Shown: positions 35,341 to 43,596, counted from the stretch's first letter. The stretch: DNA of 64,000 bases from Pseudomonas sp. CFBP13508 (GCF_005233515.1 NZ_QFZZ01000005.1:124001-188000); one strand, 5' to 3'. The notes: generated from the letters alone by a model not told the origin. Numbers and translations: made by a program.

Positions 35341-35464
35341 TTGACACACTGTTCAGGGCGCGGCTACGATTCGGCCCAACGCCTGTGGCTAACCGCCATG
35401 ACTCAAAATAAGGAGCAGGCCCGCCATGACGTTAACGTCGGCGGGCTTTTTTGTTTCGGGGTGA
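35341..35464 (+). promoter_or_regulatory. Promoter, short leader ORF and internal terminator upstream of the porin gene
   Basis: A sigma-70-like promoter (TTGACA at about 35341, 18-base spacer, TACGAT) precedes an AGGAG site at 35411 and a 12-codon ORF (35426-35464, MTLTSAGFFVSG). A strong terminator overlaps that ORF: GCCCGCC, 13-base loop, GGCGGGC, TTTTTT (35419-35452). The porin ATG is 72 bases further on. This is either a separate small RNA or an attenuator. Confidence 0.6.
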
Positions 35465-35535
35465 ATACAAGAGTGCAAAAGCGCCGTTTCAGCCGTTCGA
35501 CACAGCGCGTTTCAACCCGTAATAAGGAAAACAAA

Positions 35536-36840
35536 ATGTTGAACAAGCGAATCAGTCTGATCGCACTGGGGATATTGAGTGCTACACAGGCCATGGCTAA
35601 CGACCAGGCCGAATCCAAGGGTTTCGTTGAAGACAGCAGCCTGAAAGTGCTGTTGCGCAACGCCTACATCAATCGTGACTACAAAGACGGTAACAAGGAC
35701 AAGGCCGAATGGGGCCAAGCGGCCATCGGTACGTTCTCGTCGGGCTTCACCCAAGGCACCGTCGGTGTCGGTGTGGACGCTTTCGGTCTGTACGCATTGC
35801 GCCTGGACGGCGGAAAGGGCCGTAGCGGCGCCGGCGGCATCGACTTCTTCAAGCAGGAAAATGATGGTCGCGCGAACCACGACATCGCCAAGGGCGGTGC
35901 TGCGGTCAAGTTCCGAGTGTCCAATACCGTACTGACCTATGGCGACCAGATGCCGGCCCTGCCGGTGCTGAGCTACGACAACGTGCGTCTGCTGCCGGAA
36001 AGCTATACCGGTACCTTGATCACTTCCCGTGAAATCCAAGGCCTGGAATTGAACGCCGGTCGTTTCACCGGCGAGTCGCGCAAGAGCGATGAGGGCCGTG
36101 ACAGCGGCGGTCTGAAGTCGATCAACGTGTTGGGCGGCAGCTATCAGTTCACCGAACATTTCAAAGGCGCGCTGTACGCCTCCGACGTTGAAGACGTCTT
36201 GAAGAAACAGTACGTGAACGCCAACTACGTGATTCCGTTCAACAAGGATCAGTCCCTGACCCTGGATTTCAACGGCTATCGCACCAAGCTGGACAGCTCG
36301 TACGTGCGCGAAAACACCGTGCCGGGCGAAAGCATCGTCACCGGTCGCGACAACAAGATCTGGAGCCTGGCAGCCACCTTCGCCACCGGCCCGCACTCGT
36401 TCACCGTGGCGCACCAGCGTTCCACTGGCGACAGCAACCTGGGTTATGCCTACGGCGGCTATCAGAAAGACCAGGGTCGTGTCGGCGACGGTGGTAACTC
36501 TATCTACCTGGCCAACTCCTACTGGTCTGACTTCAACGCCGAAGACGAACGCAGCTGGCAGCTGGGCTATGGCCTGGACTTTGGTTCGTTCGGCGTTCCA
36601 GGTCTGAGCTACAACTTCGCTTACGTGCGCGGCGACAACATCACCACGTCCACCAGCGAAGGCGGCACCGAGCGCGAAATCTTCAACCAGTTCAAGTACG
36701 TCGTGCAAAGTGGCCCGGCCAAAGACCTGAGCGTGAAGTTGCGCAGTTCGATCCTGCGCGTGTCGCAGAAATCCAGCGAGTACAACGTCAGCGGTAACGA
36801 GTTGCGCGTATTCGTGGACTACCCGATCAACATCTTCTGA
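35536..36840 (+). CDS. oprE: OprD-family outer-membrane porin (OprE type)
   Basis: A 434-residue beta-barrel porin with signal peptide (MLNKRISLIALGILSATQAMA). GFVEDSSLKVLLRNAYINRDY opens the mature chain, LTYGDQMPALPVLSYDNVRLLPESYTG is the OprD-family loop region, and the barrel ends in an aromatic residue (YPINIF). Adjacent aguBA matches P. aeruginosa, where oprE is the neighbour. The frame is open upstream to 35335, but the signal peptide fixes the start at 35536, with AAGGAAA before it. Exact substrate unknown. Confidence 0.88.
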   Translation: MLNKRISLIALGILSATQAMANDQAESKGFVEDSSLKVLLRNAYINRDYKDGNKDKAEWGQAAIGTFSSGFTQGTVGVGVDAFGLYALRLDGGKGRSGAGGIDFFKQENDGRANHDIAKGGAAVKFRVSNTVLTYGDQMPALPVLSYDNVRLLPESYTGTLITSREIQGLELNAGRFTGESRKSDEGRDSGGLKSINVLGGSYQFTEHFKGALYASDVEDVLKKQYVNANYVIPFNKDQSLTLDFNGYRTKLDSSYVRENTVPGESIVTGRDNKIWSLAATFATGPHSFTVAHQRSTGDSNLGYAYGGYQKDQGRVGDGGNSIYLANSYWSDFNAEDERSWQLGYGLDFGSFGVPGLSYNFAYVRGDNITTSTSEGGTEREIFNQFKYVVQSGPAKDLSVKLRSSILRVSQKSSEYNVSGNELRVFVDYPINIF

Positions 36841-36867
36841 TGATCGATCCGCTGTAAGAGAAATGAG

Positions 36868-36897
36868 AAAACCCCGATTCGGTCGGGGTTTTTTTTC
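36868..36897 (+). terminator. Rho-independent terminator of the porin gene
   Basis: AAACCCCGA, loop TTCGG, TCGGGGTTTTTTTT. Confidence 0.92.
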
Positions 36898-37019
36898 GAC
36901 GGTTTTTCAGTGAAAACCGGAAATAACCGGAGTTCTTGTCATGTAAAAGTCGTTTTTCAAGGGCTGCAGATTCCGTTTCAAGCAGAGCTTCAAATGCCTG
37001 AAATTCTTTCTCATGGACG

Positions 37020-37068
37020 CAAATTCTCCACCCCATAGATTAGGGCGTTCAACGCAGCGGAGAATTTG
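37020..37068 (+). promoter_or_regulatory. Inverted repeat covering the dioxygenase ribosome binding site
   Basis: CAAATTCTCC (37020-37029) and GGAGAATTTG (37059-37068) are perfectly complementary 10-base arms, 29 bases apart. The second arm contains the GGAG Shine-Dalgarno of the gene starting at 37072, so a folded leader would hide it. Confidence 0.6.
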
Positions 37069-37071
37069 GTA

Positions 37072-37818
37072 ATGATCGTTTTGAACAGAGAAGTGGGCGA
37101 ATCGCTACGGCGCGACAAGTTTGTCAACGTCCAGGGTGGTGACTTCAATCTCTACGGTCATTTTGCCGACTTCGTCAGACTAACCAAAAGTTGGGAAAAC
37201 ATGGAGCCTGACAGCTACTACGGTCAGGCCGAAGCCGGCATGCGTTACCGTCGTTACAGCGACTTTGAATACAACCCGAAAACCCGCGAGCTCAAGCAAC
37301 TGGAGCATCGCCCCTATGTGCAATCGAAAGAGAACAACGCTTACGTCGGTGGCGTGGTGCGGCACTTTCAAGACTTTTCCGAGGAAGTGATCTCTTCACC
37401 GGTGATGCGCAGCCTGATCGACACTGATTTCGAAGTGTACAAAAGTGTGCTGCCGGAAGAGTTGCACGATGAAATCTGGCAGTGCCAGATCCATCAGATC
37501 CGCATCGAGATCAAACCCGGCAAACAGCTGGAAATCACCCCTGAAGGTATTCACTGCGACGGCTATCCGTTCAGCGGCGTGCACTTCTGGGGGCGCAATA
37601 ACGTCGAGGGTGCGGAGAGCCGTTTGTACGACACCCACAAGCAACAACTGGCGGCGACCACCTACGAGGAAATTCTCGACACCACCTACTTCCTCGATCG
37701 CGACATGCGCCACTACGTGACCCCGGCGCGCAATACCCACACCCATGCCATGGCGTACCGGCAGATTCTGGCGATTTCCTTCTCGCGGCCCGGGACCGCT
37801 TTCGACATTGTTCGCTAA
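37072..37818 (+). CDS. 2OG-Fe(II) dioxygenase, isoleucine-dioxygenase-like
   Basis: A 248-residue protein of the IDO family (free amino-acid hydroxylases such as Bacillus L-isoleucine dioxygenase, about 240 residues). The iron ligands fit H161-x-D163 in GIHCDGYPFSGVHFWGR and a distal H214 in DMRHYVTPA; a late arginine (AMAYRQILAISFSRP) can bind 2-oxoglutarate. It likely hydroxylates a branched or hydrophobic amino acid. The following GNAT, azlC and azlD genes overlap one another, so the product may be modified and exported. The ATG at 37072 follows a GGAG buried in an inverted repeat. Substrate unproven. Confidence 0.8.
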   Translation: MIVLNREVGESLRRDKFVNVQGGDFNLYGHFADFVRLTKSWENMEPDSYYGQAEAGMRYRRYSDFEYNPKTRELKQLEHRPYVQSKENNAYVGGVVRHFQDFSEEVISSPVMRSLIDTDFEVYKSVLPEELHDEIWQCQIHQIRIEIKPGKQLEITPEGIHCDGYPFSGVHFWGRNNVEGAESRLYDTHKQQLAATTYEEILDTTYFLDRDMRHYVTPARNTHTHAMAYRQILAISFSRPGTAFDIVR

Positions 37819-38275
37819 TCAGATCACCCCAATCGACGGCGTCGAATGCTCGACGCCGGTGGTACTGCGCCGCGCCACCGCCAAGGATGCGCAACGCATG
37901 GAGCGCTTCTTCCGCCAGTTCGACGAAGTGTCGTTCTGCGAATGGCAGGACGCCAAGTGCCTGCGCGGCGTGTTGATCCAGAAAACCACCACGGCGTATC
38001 TGGCTTTCGATGTGGATGGCGAGATCGTCGGCGCGGTGCTCGGCGGCATGCTCGGCAGTCGCGGCACGATCAACCATCTGGCCGTAAGCCCGCGTTACCG
38101 CAGTCAGGGCGTTGGCCAGCGTTTGGTCGAAGCAGCGTCGTCCGACATGAAACGGGTCGGGGTGTTGCGGATGTTTCTGTTCGTCGACGATGCTAACCTC
38201 GCGGGCAAGCGATTCTGGACCGCCCAGGGTTTTTGCGAGCCTCACGGCGAACGAACATTTGAGAGGGATCTATGA
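37808..38275 (+). CDS. GNAT-family N-acetyltransferase
   Basis: About 155 residues of a GNAT acetyltransferase. The acetyl-CoA-binding motif A is HLAVSPRYRSQGVGQRLVEAASS, followed by LRMFLFVDDANLAGKRFWTAQGF. A TTG at 37808, overlapping the dioxygenase gene by 11 bases, is the likeliest start; an ATG at 37745 is possible but lies deep in the dioxygenase gene. It overlaps azlC by four bases. It probably acetylates a small amine or amino acid, perhaps the dioxygenase product. Confidence 0.78.
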   Translation: MFANQITPIDGVECSTPVVLRRATAKDAQRMERFFRQFDEVSFCEWQDAKCLRGVLIQKTTTAYLAFDVDGEIVGAVLGGMLGSRGTINHLAVSPRYRSQGVGQRLVEAASSDMKRVGVLRMFLFVDDANLAGKRFWTAQGFCEPHGERTFERDL

Positions 38276-38988
38276 ATGAAAGGTCCGGCAGCGCGCCGCT
38301 GATGGCGACTCATCAGCCGTCGCGCACGTTTGCCGAAGCCAGCCCGGTGGTCGCCGGGTATTTCACCGTGTCGTTTGTCTTCGGGCTGATGGCGGTCAAC
38401 GCCGGCCTGCCGATGTGGCTGCCGGTGGCGATGTGCTTGTTCGTCTATGCCGGCGCCTCGCAGTTCGCTGCGCTGGCGCTGATCTCCAGCGGCGCGTCGC
38501 TGACTACCATTGTGCTGACTACTTTCCTGATCAATGCGCGGCACATGCTGATGTCGGTGTACATGGCCAAGGCCCTGCGCGCCCTGGGCTTGAGCCGCAT
38601 GGAGCGTTGGGCTTACGCCGGTGGCCTGACCGATGAGTCCTTCGCCTTTCATAGCGTCAAGCTCGGCACGGGCGCCCCGGTCAACGTGCGTTACCTGATC
38701 GGCTTCAACCTGTTCTGCCACACCTCTTGGGTGCTCGGCGGTTTGCTTGGCGCGGTCTGCGCGCAGTACGCGGCGCACTTGATCAAATATCAGCTCGATT
38801 ATGCGCTGACGGCGATGATGCTTTACGTGCTGGTCTCGCTGTGCAACACGCGCAACAAACTGATTGCCGCCGCTGCCGCCGTGGTCTGCATGGGTGCGCT
38901 GAGCCTGATCGGCAGTTCGCCCTTCAACGTATTTATCGCCACGTTTGTGGGCTGCGGAGTGGGTGTATGCCTGACCAAACGTTCCTGA
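38272..38988 (+). CDS. azlC: AzlC-family branched-chain amino-acid exporter, large subunit
   Basis: A 238-residue inner-membrane protein with several hydrophobic segments. FVYAGASQFAALALI and TTFLINARHMLMSVYMA are AzlC signatures, and GGLTDESFAF follows. With AzlD it exports branched-chain amino acids or analogues (BrnFE/YgaZH family). Overlaps: four bases with the GNAT gene, 22 with azlD. Confidence 0.92.
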   Translation: MNERSGSAPLMATHQPSRTFAEASPVVAGYFTVSFVFGLMAVNAGLPMWLPVAMCLFVYAGASQFAALALISSGASLTTIVLTTFLINARHMLMSVYMAKALRALGLSRMERWAYAGGLTDESFAFHSVKLGTGAPVNVRYLIGFNLFCHTSWVLGGLLGAVCAQYAAHLIKYQLDYALTAMMLYVLVSLCNTRNKLIAAAAAVVCMGALSLIGSSPFNVFIATFVGCGVGVCLTKRS

Positions 38989-39284
38989 TTCTGGTGGTGG
39001 TGCTGATGATGGCGGTGACCTTCCTGCCGCGCGCCTTGCCGCTGCAGATCAACACCGAACACTGGCCGCCGTTCGTGGCGCGCGCACTGGAATATCTGCC
39101 GGTGGCGATCGTCGCTGCGATCAGCCTCACGCCCCTGTTGATCAAGGACCGGCAGATTCAGCTCGATCGCCCGGAATTCTATGCCGCGATTCCGACGTTG
39201 CTATGTGCGTATTTCAGCAAAAACCTCTTTCTCAGTGTGGCGGTGGGGACGGCTGCGTACATTGCGCTCGGCTCGTTCATGTAG
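38967..39284 (+). CDS. azlD: AzlD-family exporter, small subunit
   Basis: A 105-residue membrane protein from the ATG at 38967, MPDQTFLILVVVLMMAVTFL, with PRALPL and RALEYLPVAIVAAISLTPLL typical of AzlD. It partners AzlC. Its 3' end overlaps the 3' end of the convergent LysR gene by 84 bases. Confidence 0.9.
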   Translation: MPDQTFLILVVVLMMAVTFLPRALPLQINTEHWPPFVARALEYLPVAIVAAISLTPLLIKDRQIQLDRPEFYAAIPTLLCAYFSKNLFLSVAVGTAAYIALGSFM

Positions 39285-40127
39285 CGGCAGATCAACGACA
39301 TCGTTCAGCGCCTGGTGGGACAACTCCGGATTGTTCACCGCCAGGCGCACTTCGAGGAAATCCTCGAAACCGGGAAAAATCGTCAGGCCGTTCTTCTGAG
39401 CCGCTTCACGCGAGACCATACCCACCGCGTCCATCTGCGTGATCAACGACAGCGTCAGGGTTTCGCTGCACGAATAAACCATGCGTTGGCCGTTCTCGTG
39501 ATTGCCCAGCCCGGCGTCGAGAAAACGCAGGAAGCTGTGGGAATACGGACAATCTTCCGCAGGACGCACCTGAAACTTGTTGCCCAGCAACGTCAGCGGA
39601 TCGTTCTCCTGACCGCAATGCGCACCGACCACCTGCACCTGCACCTCCGGCAGGACGATGCTCGGCAGCCCCGGCCGCTGCGGGCCGATCAGCACGGCAA
39701 GGTCGAAATCTTCGTTCCTCAGCTTGCTGAGGTTTTCCATCGACTCGGCGTAGCTGAATTCCATCTGGTAGTCGGGAAACACCTCGATCAGCCGTCCGAT
39801 CATCCGCCGGTTGAAGTCAGGTGACAGGGTGTTGTTCAACGCCACCTTCAACGTCCGCTGCCCGGGTACCTTCAGCGCCTCGACCTTTTCTTCCATCTGT
39901 CGAGTGGCGATCAGCACTTTGTCGATGTAGGGCGTGAGCTCCGTGCCTTGTGGCGTCAGCGTCAGGCCCTTGTTGGAACGGCGAAACAAGCGGAAACCGA
40001 ACTGCTCTTCGACCTTGTTCAACTGTGCGGCCAACGCCTGCACGGTCAGGCACGAATGCTCGGCTGCGGCCGACAACGAGCCGGTCTGCACGATGCGCAT
40101 GAGGTTGCGTAAGGTTCTGCTATCCAT
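39201..40127 (-). CDS. LysR-family transcriptional regulator
   Basis: A 308-residue LysR regulator. The N-terminal helix-turn-helix is LRNLMRIVQTGSLSAAAEH, then LTVQALAAQLNKVEEQFGFRLF. The effector domain covers about 90-295. It is convergent with azlCD and overlaps azlD by 84 bases; it may regulate the dioxygenase-azlCD set, although it is not divergent from the promoter it would control. Confidence 0.85.
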   Translation of the reverse strand: MDSRTLRNLMRIVQTGSLSAAAEHSCLTVQALAAQLNKVEEQFGFRLFRRSNKGLTLTPQGTELTPYIDKVLIATRQMEEKVEALKVPGQRTLKVALNNTLSPDFNRRMIGRLIEVFPDYQMEFSYAESMENLSKLRNEDFDLAVLIGPQRPGLPSIVLPEVQVQVVGAHCGQENDPLTLLGNKFQVRPAEDCPYSHSFLRFLDAGLGNHENGQRMVYSCSETLTLSLITQMDAVGMVSREAAQKNGLTIFPGFEDFLEVRLAVNNPELSHQALNDVVDLPLHERAERNVRSRPHRHTEKEVFAEIRT

Positions 40128-40595
40128 GGGTAATGCCCTCTGAAGTGGGCTGGGTATTGTTGTTTACGAAACGACCGAAACGGCGCCATATGCCGGCTAT
40201 ATTCCTGCACCTGAGCATAGTTGTCGCGGATTTAGTAGCGAATTGATTTCCCCGCCGATGGCTGGAGGCTGACAGAGGATCGGGGTTTTTGGTGAAGTGG
40301 GGGTGATGAAGGTCAAAAAATTGCGTGGTTTTGGTGCGCGGGGAGATTCTTTTCGAAGAGAAACAGCTTACATCTCCCTAGCTTTTTGCCCGCGTCATAC
40401 GCAGATAGGTCTCGGGTAAAGTAACGATTTAGCTGATAGCGCCCAACAGTCAAAGGAGTTGAAATGGATGTCTGGCATGCGAGCCATGGTGGTAGATAAC
40501 CACCTATCAACTTCGCGTTGACCGACGAAAATCACTCCGAACACAATGCAGAGGTAGCGCTGATGTAGCTACAAAACCACGATGAGGTAATTGAA
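40128..40595. other. Gene-free stretch
   Basis: 468 bases between the LysR gene and relB. It must hold the LysR promoter and the relB promoter. A GAGG ribosome binding site precedes the relB ATG. No repeat or convincing ORF is seen. Confidence 0.4.
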
Positions 40596-40886
40596 ATGGC
40601 TGCACTACTGAAAACTACCGATGTGCGCTGCCGCATTGATGAGGATTTGAAAGCGCGTGCCACTGAAGTCTTGAACGCTTGCGGGCTGAGCATTAGTGAC
40701 GCCATGCGACTTTTTCTGCGACAGGTTGTTGCTACTCAGGGGCTTCCCTTCGAGGTGCGAGTTCCATCGGAAAAGACGGCCCGCGCAATGATGGAAGCAC
40801 GAGAAATCCGTCAGCGTTTCGACTCGATAGACGACATGCTGAGGAATGCTGATGGCGAAACAGGAGAAAACACAAAAACGCGCTGA
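40596..40886 (+). CDS. RelB/DinJ-family antitoxin
   Basis: A 96-residue ribbon-helix-helix antitoxin: KTTDVRCRIDEDLKARATEVL, then LNACGLSISDAMRLFLRQVVATQGLPFEVRVPS, the standard DinJ/RelB layout. It appears intact, yet the overlapping toxin gene downstream is broken. It may persist as an orphan repressor or as an antidote to a toxin elsewhere. Confidence 0.88.
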   Translation: MAALLKTTDVRCRIDEDLKARATEVLNACGLSISDAMRLFLRQVVATQGLPFEVRVPSEKTARAMMEAREIRQRFDSIDDMLRNADGETGENTKTR

Positions 40887-41165
40887 TCGACCTAAACAGT
40901 GTGCACAGACTTCTGAATTCAAGAAGTCTTGGGATCGTTATAACCGTGCCGGAAAGCGAGATATGAACGACGTTCGGAAGGTGATGGCAATGTTGTTCCT
41001 GGGGCAGCAGTTACCGGCAGAATATCTGGATCATGCGCTGACTGGAGTTGGTCTGGATTCCGCGAGTGTCATATTGGTGGCGATTTTCTGATGGTTTACT
41101 AGAACACACGTCCAGACCTGATCACGTTCGTGGATTTAGGGAGTCATTCAGAACTGTTTCAATAG
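40852..41165 (+). pseudogene. YafQ-type toxin, frameshifted and with a nonsense codon
   Basis: From the ATG at 40852 the frame reads MAKQEKTQKRADRPKQ, then FKKSWDRYNRAGKRDMNDVRKVMAMLFLGQQLP, a YafQ start. After LDHALTG near 41045 the frame breaks. In another frame the rest is legible: GFRECHIGGDFLMVY, then a TAG at 41100-41102 where YafQ has a residue such as Gln, then DLITFVDLGSHSELFQ and a stop at 41163. Two independent lesions mean a dead gene rather than a sequencing slip. It overlaps relB by 35 bases, as an intact dinJ-yafQ pair would. Confidence 0.88.
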
Positions 41166-41302
41166 CGCAGAAATACATAAGCCGGCTTAACTCGGGCTTC
41201 TTTGCGTTTGATTGTTACGATTCGTTCGTTTGTGTATCAAAACACTAAAAAATTACAGTTATGTACTAGTCTTCAGCTAAGACAAAAAATCAGGAGGCGT
41301 CT

Positions 41303-41710
41303 ATGCCTACCTCATCCCCAGTTCTCACCCCACACGAACAACTCGACGCCCCCGAAGCCGGCCGCGTTGCGTTGAAGTTCTTCTTCAGCCTCATGGAGCA
41401 TTGGGGCTGTAGCGCTGAGCAACAACGCACCCTGCTCGGTGGAGTCGGCAACACCACATTCTATAAATACAAACACCTGCCAAACATACGCCTGCCCCAC
41501 GACACCCTTGAGCGCATCTCTTATCTGATGGGCATCCACAAGGCGTTGAGCATCATCTTCAGCAATAGCCGCGAGCGCACCTACCAGTGGGTCAGCAGCC
41601 CGAACACCGCGGCACCGTTCAATGGCAAAACCGCGCTTGATTACATGCTGGCGGGCCGGGTGGTCGATATCGCGGATGTGCGCCGCTACCTCGACGGAGT
41701 CCGCGGTTGA
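41303..41710 (+). CDS. Xre/ParS-type antitoxin of a RES-Xre system
   Basis: A 135-residue antitoxin. The N-terminal part (about 20-85) is the Xre-like helix-turn-helix of the Xre/MbcA/ParS family (GCSAEQQRTLLGGVGNTTFYKY) and the C-terminal part is the toxin-binding domain (FNGKTALDYMLAGRVVDIADVRRYLDG). It overlaps the RES toxin gene by four bases. Confidence 0.9.
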   Translation: MPTSSPVLTPHEQLDAPEAGRVALKFFFSLMEHWGCSAEQQRTLLGGVGNTTFYKYKHLPNIRLPHDTLERISYLMGIHKALSIIFSNSRERTYQWVSSPNTAAPFNGKTALDYMLAGRVVDIADVRRYLDGVRG

Positions 41711-42387
41711 AAACTCCGCAGCTGGTCGATGTGCCATGGCCACGCGCGTATCGCATCGTCAACAGCAGCTTCCCGCCGATCGCGCTGTTCGAAGACGTCC
41801 TCGACCCCGAAGACCTTGAAGTTGCATACGCCATCGAAGCGCTGACCAATGATCGGCTGGTCGAACAGGCCGGCGTCCTTGCCCGCGTACGTCCCGAAGA
41901 TCGCCTGTCCGGCCCCGGTTCCAGCCCGGTGATGGCCGCGTTCACTCACGTCGGCAAACGCAGCCGTTTCAGTGACGGCACCTTCGGCGTCTATTACGCC
42001 GCCAGCAGCCAGAGTGCGGCCATCGCTGAAACCTGTTTTCACCAGCAACGCTTCCTGGCGGCAACACAGGAAGCCGATCTCGAACTGACCATGCGCACTT
42101 ACGTCAATCAGGTGGTCAAACCGCTGCATGACGTTCGCCATGGCTTTGATCATTTGCATCAGCCTGATCCTGAAGCCTATGGCCCATCACAGCTGTTCGC
42201 GCGGCAACTGCGCGACGCCGAGTCGTGGGGCTTGCTCTATAGCAGCGTGCGGTTGCCTGGGCATGAATGCGTTGCGGCGTTTCGTCCGCCGGCGGTATCG
42301 ATTCCGAAGCAGGGCAAGCACTTGCGCTATGTCTGGAGCGCAAGTGAGGGCAGAATTTCGTTTGTGTTCGAGGTCAGTCAGGTCTGA
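41707..42387 (+). CDS. RES-domain toxin (NAD-degrading)
   Basis: A 226-residue RES-domain protein, the toxin partner of the Xre gene just upstream. The naming residues are visible: Arg in PRAYRIVNSS, Glu in SAAIAETCFHQ and Ser in LLYSSVRLPG. Characterised members break down NAD+ and stop growth. The start is TTG at 41707, in a TTGA overlap with the antitoxin stop. It looks complete, which makes this the only intact TA pair of the 40.6-44.1 kb cluster. Confidence 0.9.
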   Translation: MKTPQLVDVPWPRAYRIVNSSFPPIALFEDVLDPEDLEVAYAIEALTNDRLVEQAGVLARVRPEDRLSGPGSSPVMAAFTHVGKRSRFSDGTFGVYYAASSQSAAIAETCFHQQRFLAATQEADLELTMRTYVNQVVKPLHDVRHGFDHLHQPDPEAYGPSQLFARQLRDAESWGLLYSSVRLPGHECVAAFRPPAVSIPKQGKHLRYVWSASEGRISFVFEVSQV

Positions 42388-43175
42388 ATTATCGCTTTGA
42401 CTTCGTCGAGTGTTTTGCCCGGAATGACGCTGGAAGGAATTCGCGAAGAGGGCGACAAGTTGTAAACGGCAAACTCTTTGCCGACGACTTTGTCGGACAT
42501 GAGTTTCAGAGATGGAAGAATTCTGGAATGAAAATGCTGATCCAGGCCGCACGGCGAGATAGAGCTTCCATCAGTCTCGTAAAAGCGCCCGGCGGACTGG
42601 TTCATGTCCGCTCCCACCAAAATCACCTTTGAAAAGCCTGCGTGATAGGCAAGTTGGAGTGCGAGATACAAGACTGTGCGGGCATCAAAAAAACCATGGG
42701 CCAGGTTTTTGCTGAACCCGATACTGCGGTTTCGACTACCCCAAACAGCGCGATTACGTACCAGATCCTGGTTGTTGCGCAGTAGCCATTCAGTCAAGGT
42801 TGGTTTGGGCGCTTTCTTGAGCAAATAGAGATCACCTGTCGGCTCAACAATCAGTTCCTGAGCCTGGTTAGCCCACACAGCTACACGCTGACTGGTGCGC
42901 ATCGCATAGGCAAACAGTTCAGGTTGTTGTAGCGAAAAACTGGTATCGGTGCATGCGTAGAAAAACGGCTTTATGCCTGTTCCCATGAACATGGATATCG
43001 CACCGTTCACCGTAATCATCGGGATGTCGGCAAACTGTTCGATGGGAAAATCTTTCGCGGAGCTGCCCGAAACGATGATGAATGCAGCGCCGTGAGCGAT
43101 ATTTCGGCAGTCAGCAAAGTCCCTGACGTGGAGGGGACGTGGGGAGGCATTTGGCGTTCTTGATGTCGAGTTCAT
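42378..43175 (-). CDS. Lipopolysaccharide-biosynthesis-like protein (sialyltransferase/DUF115-like fold)
   Basis: A 265-residue protein. AAFIIVSGSSAKDFPIEQF with TVNGAISMFMGTGIKPFFYACTD, and later VLYLALQLAYHAGFSKVILVGADMN, resemble the glycosyltransferase fold of CST-I-like sialyltransferases and LPS core proteins; the VGADM motif is typical. It overlaps the RES gene end by 10 bases on the opposite strand. No signal peptide is seen. The acceptor sugar is not predictable, and no other LPS gene is nearby. Confidence 0.6.
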   Translation of the reverse strand: MNSTSRTPNASPRPLHVRDFADCRNIAHGAAFIIVSGSSAKDFPIEQFADIPMITVNGAISMFMGTGIKPFFYACTDTSFSLQQPELFAYAMRTSQRVAVWANQAQELIVEPTGDLYLLKKAPKPTLTEWLLRNNQDLVRNRAVWGSRNRSIGFSKNLAHGFFDARTVLYLALQLAYHAGFSKVILVGADMNQSAGRFYETDGSSISPCGLDQHFHSRILPSLKLMSDKVVGKEFAVYNLSPSSRIPSSVIPGKTLDEVKAIIQT

Positions 43176-43195
43176 CGATGGTCTCTAGGTCCATG

Positions 43196-43420
43196 TCATG
43201 CATTCAGTCCGTTGTGCTGACGTGATGAAGCGAGATGACTCTTCCACAGCGCCGCGCTTTGTAAGTGAGTGTTGCGCTCGGCGTTAGTTCCAGTTGGCTG
43301 CTGGGCAGCCGATGCGTTGGCCAAGAACGCTCCAGTGGCTGGCGGGTTATCTGGATAGATGCAGGAGGGAAGACGGGCATGTTTTCGGCAGGCCTGAAAC
43401 GCAAAAAGCCCTCGCATCAA
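43196..43420 (-). other. Possible short coding fragment
   Basis: An open frame of 74 codons ends 20 bases before the LPS-like gene on the same strand. Its second half is Ala-, Gln- and Asn-rich (FLANASAAQQPTGTNAERN). It overlaps the terminator at 43403. I cannot relate it to a family; it may be chance or a fragment. Confidence 0.2.
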
Positions 43421-43431
43421 CGAGGGCTTTA
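43403..43431 (-). terminator. Intrinsic terminator, reverse strand
   Basis: AAGCCCTCG, loop TTGATG, CGAGGGCTTTTTG reading on the reverse strand. It follows the small ORF at 43441-43596. Confidence 0.75.
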
Positions 43432-43440
43432 TATGAAGGT

Positions 43441-43596
43441 TTACATCAATGGTTTGTCTGGCGGCGCATCCATTACTTTCACCACATCATCGATCAGTGC
43501 CTTGCTTGGCTCCTGCAGATACTGCGAGGCATAAGCATGAAGATGAGGATCGCGCGCGACTGAAACAACAAATTTCCCAAGGCATGCTCCATGCAT
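43441..43596 (-). pseudogene. 51-codon ORF, probably the 3' remnant of a lost gene
   Basis: MHGACLGKFVVSVARDPHLH, then YASQYLQEPSKALIDDVVKV and MDAPPDKPLM, with a stop 10 bases before an intrinsic terminator. It has core-like codon bias and a plausible amphipathic C-terminus, but no family I recognise and no ribosome binding site. Position before a terminator suggests the tail of a gene whose 5' part was replaced by the decayed HigB next to it. Confidence 0.35.
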
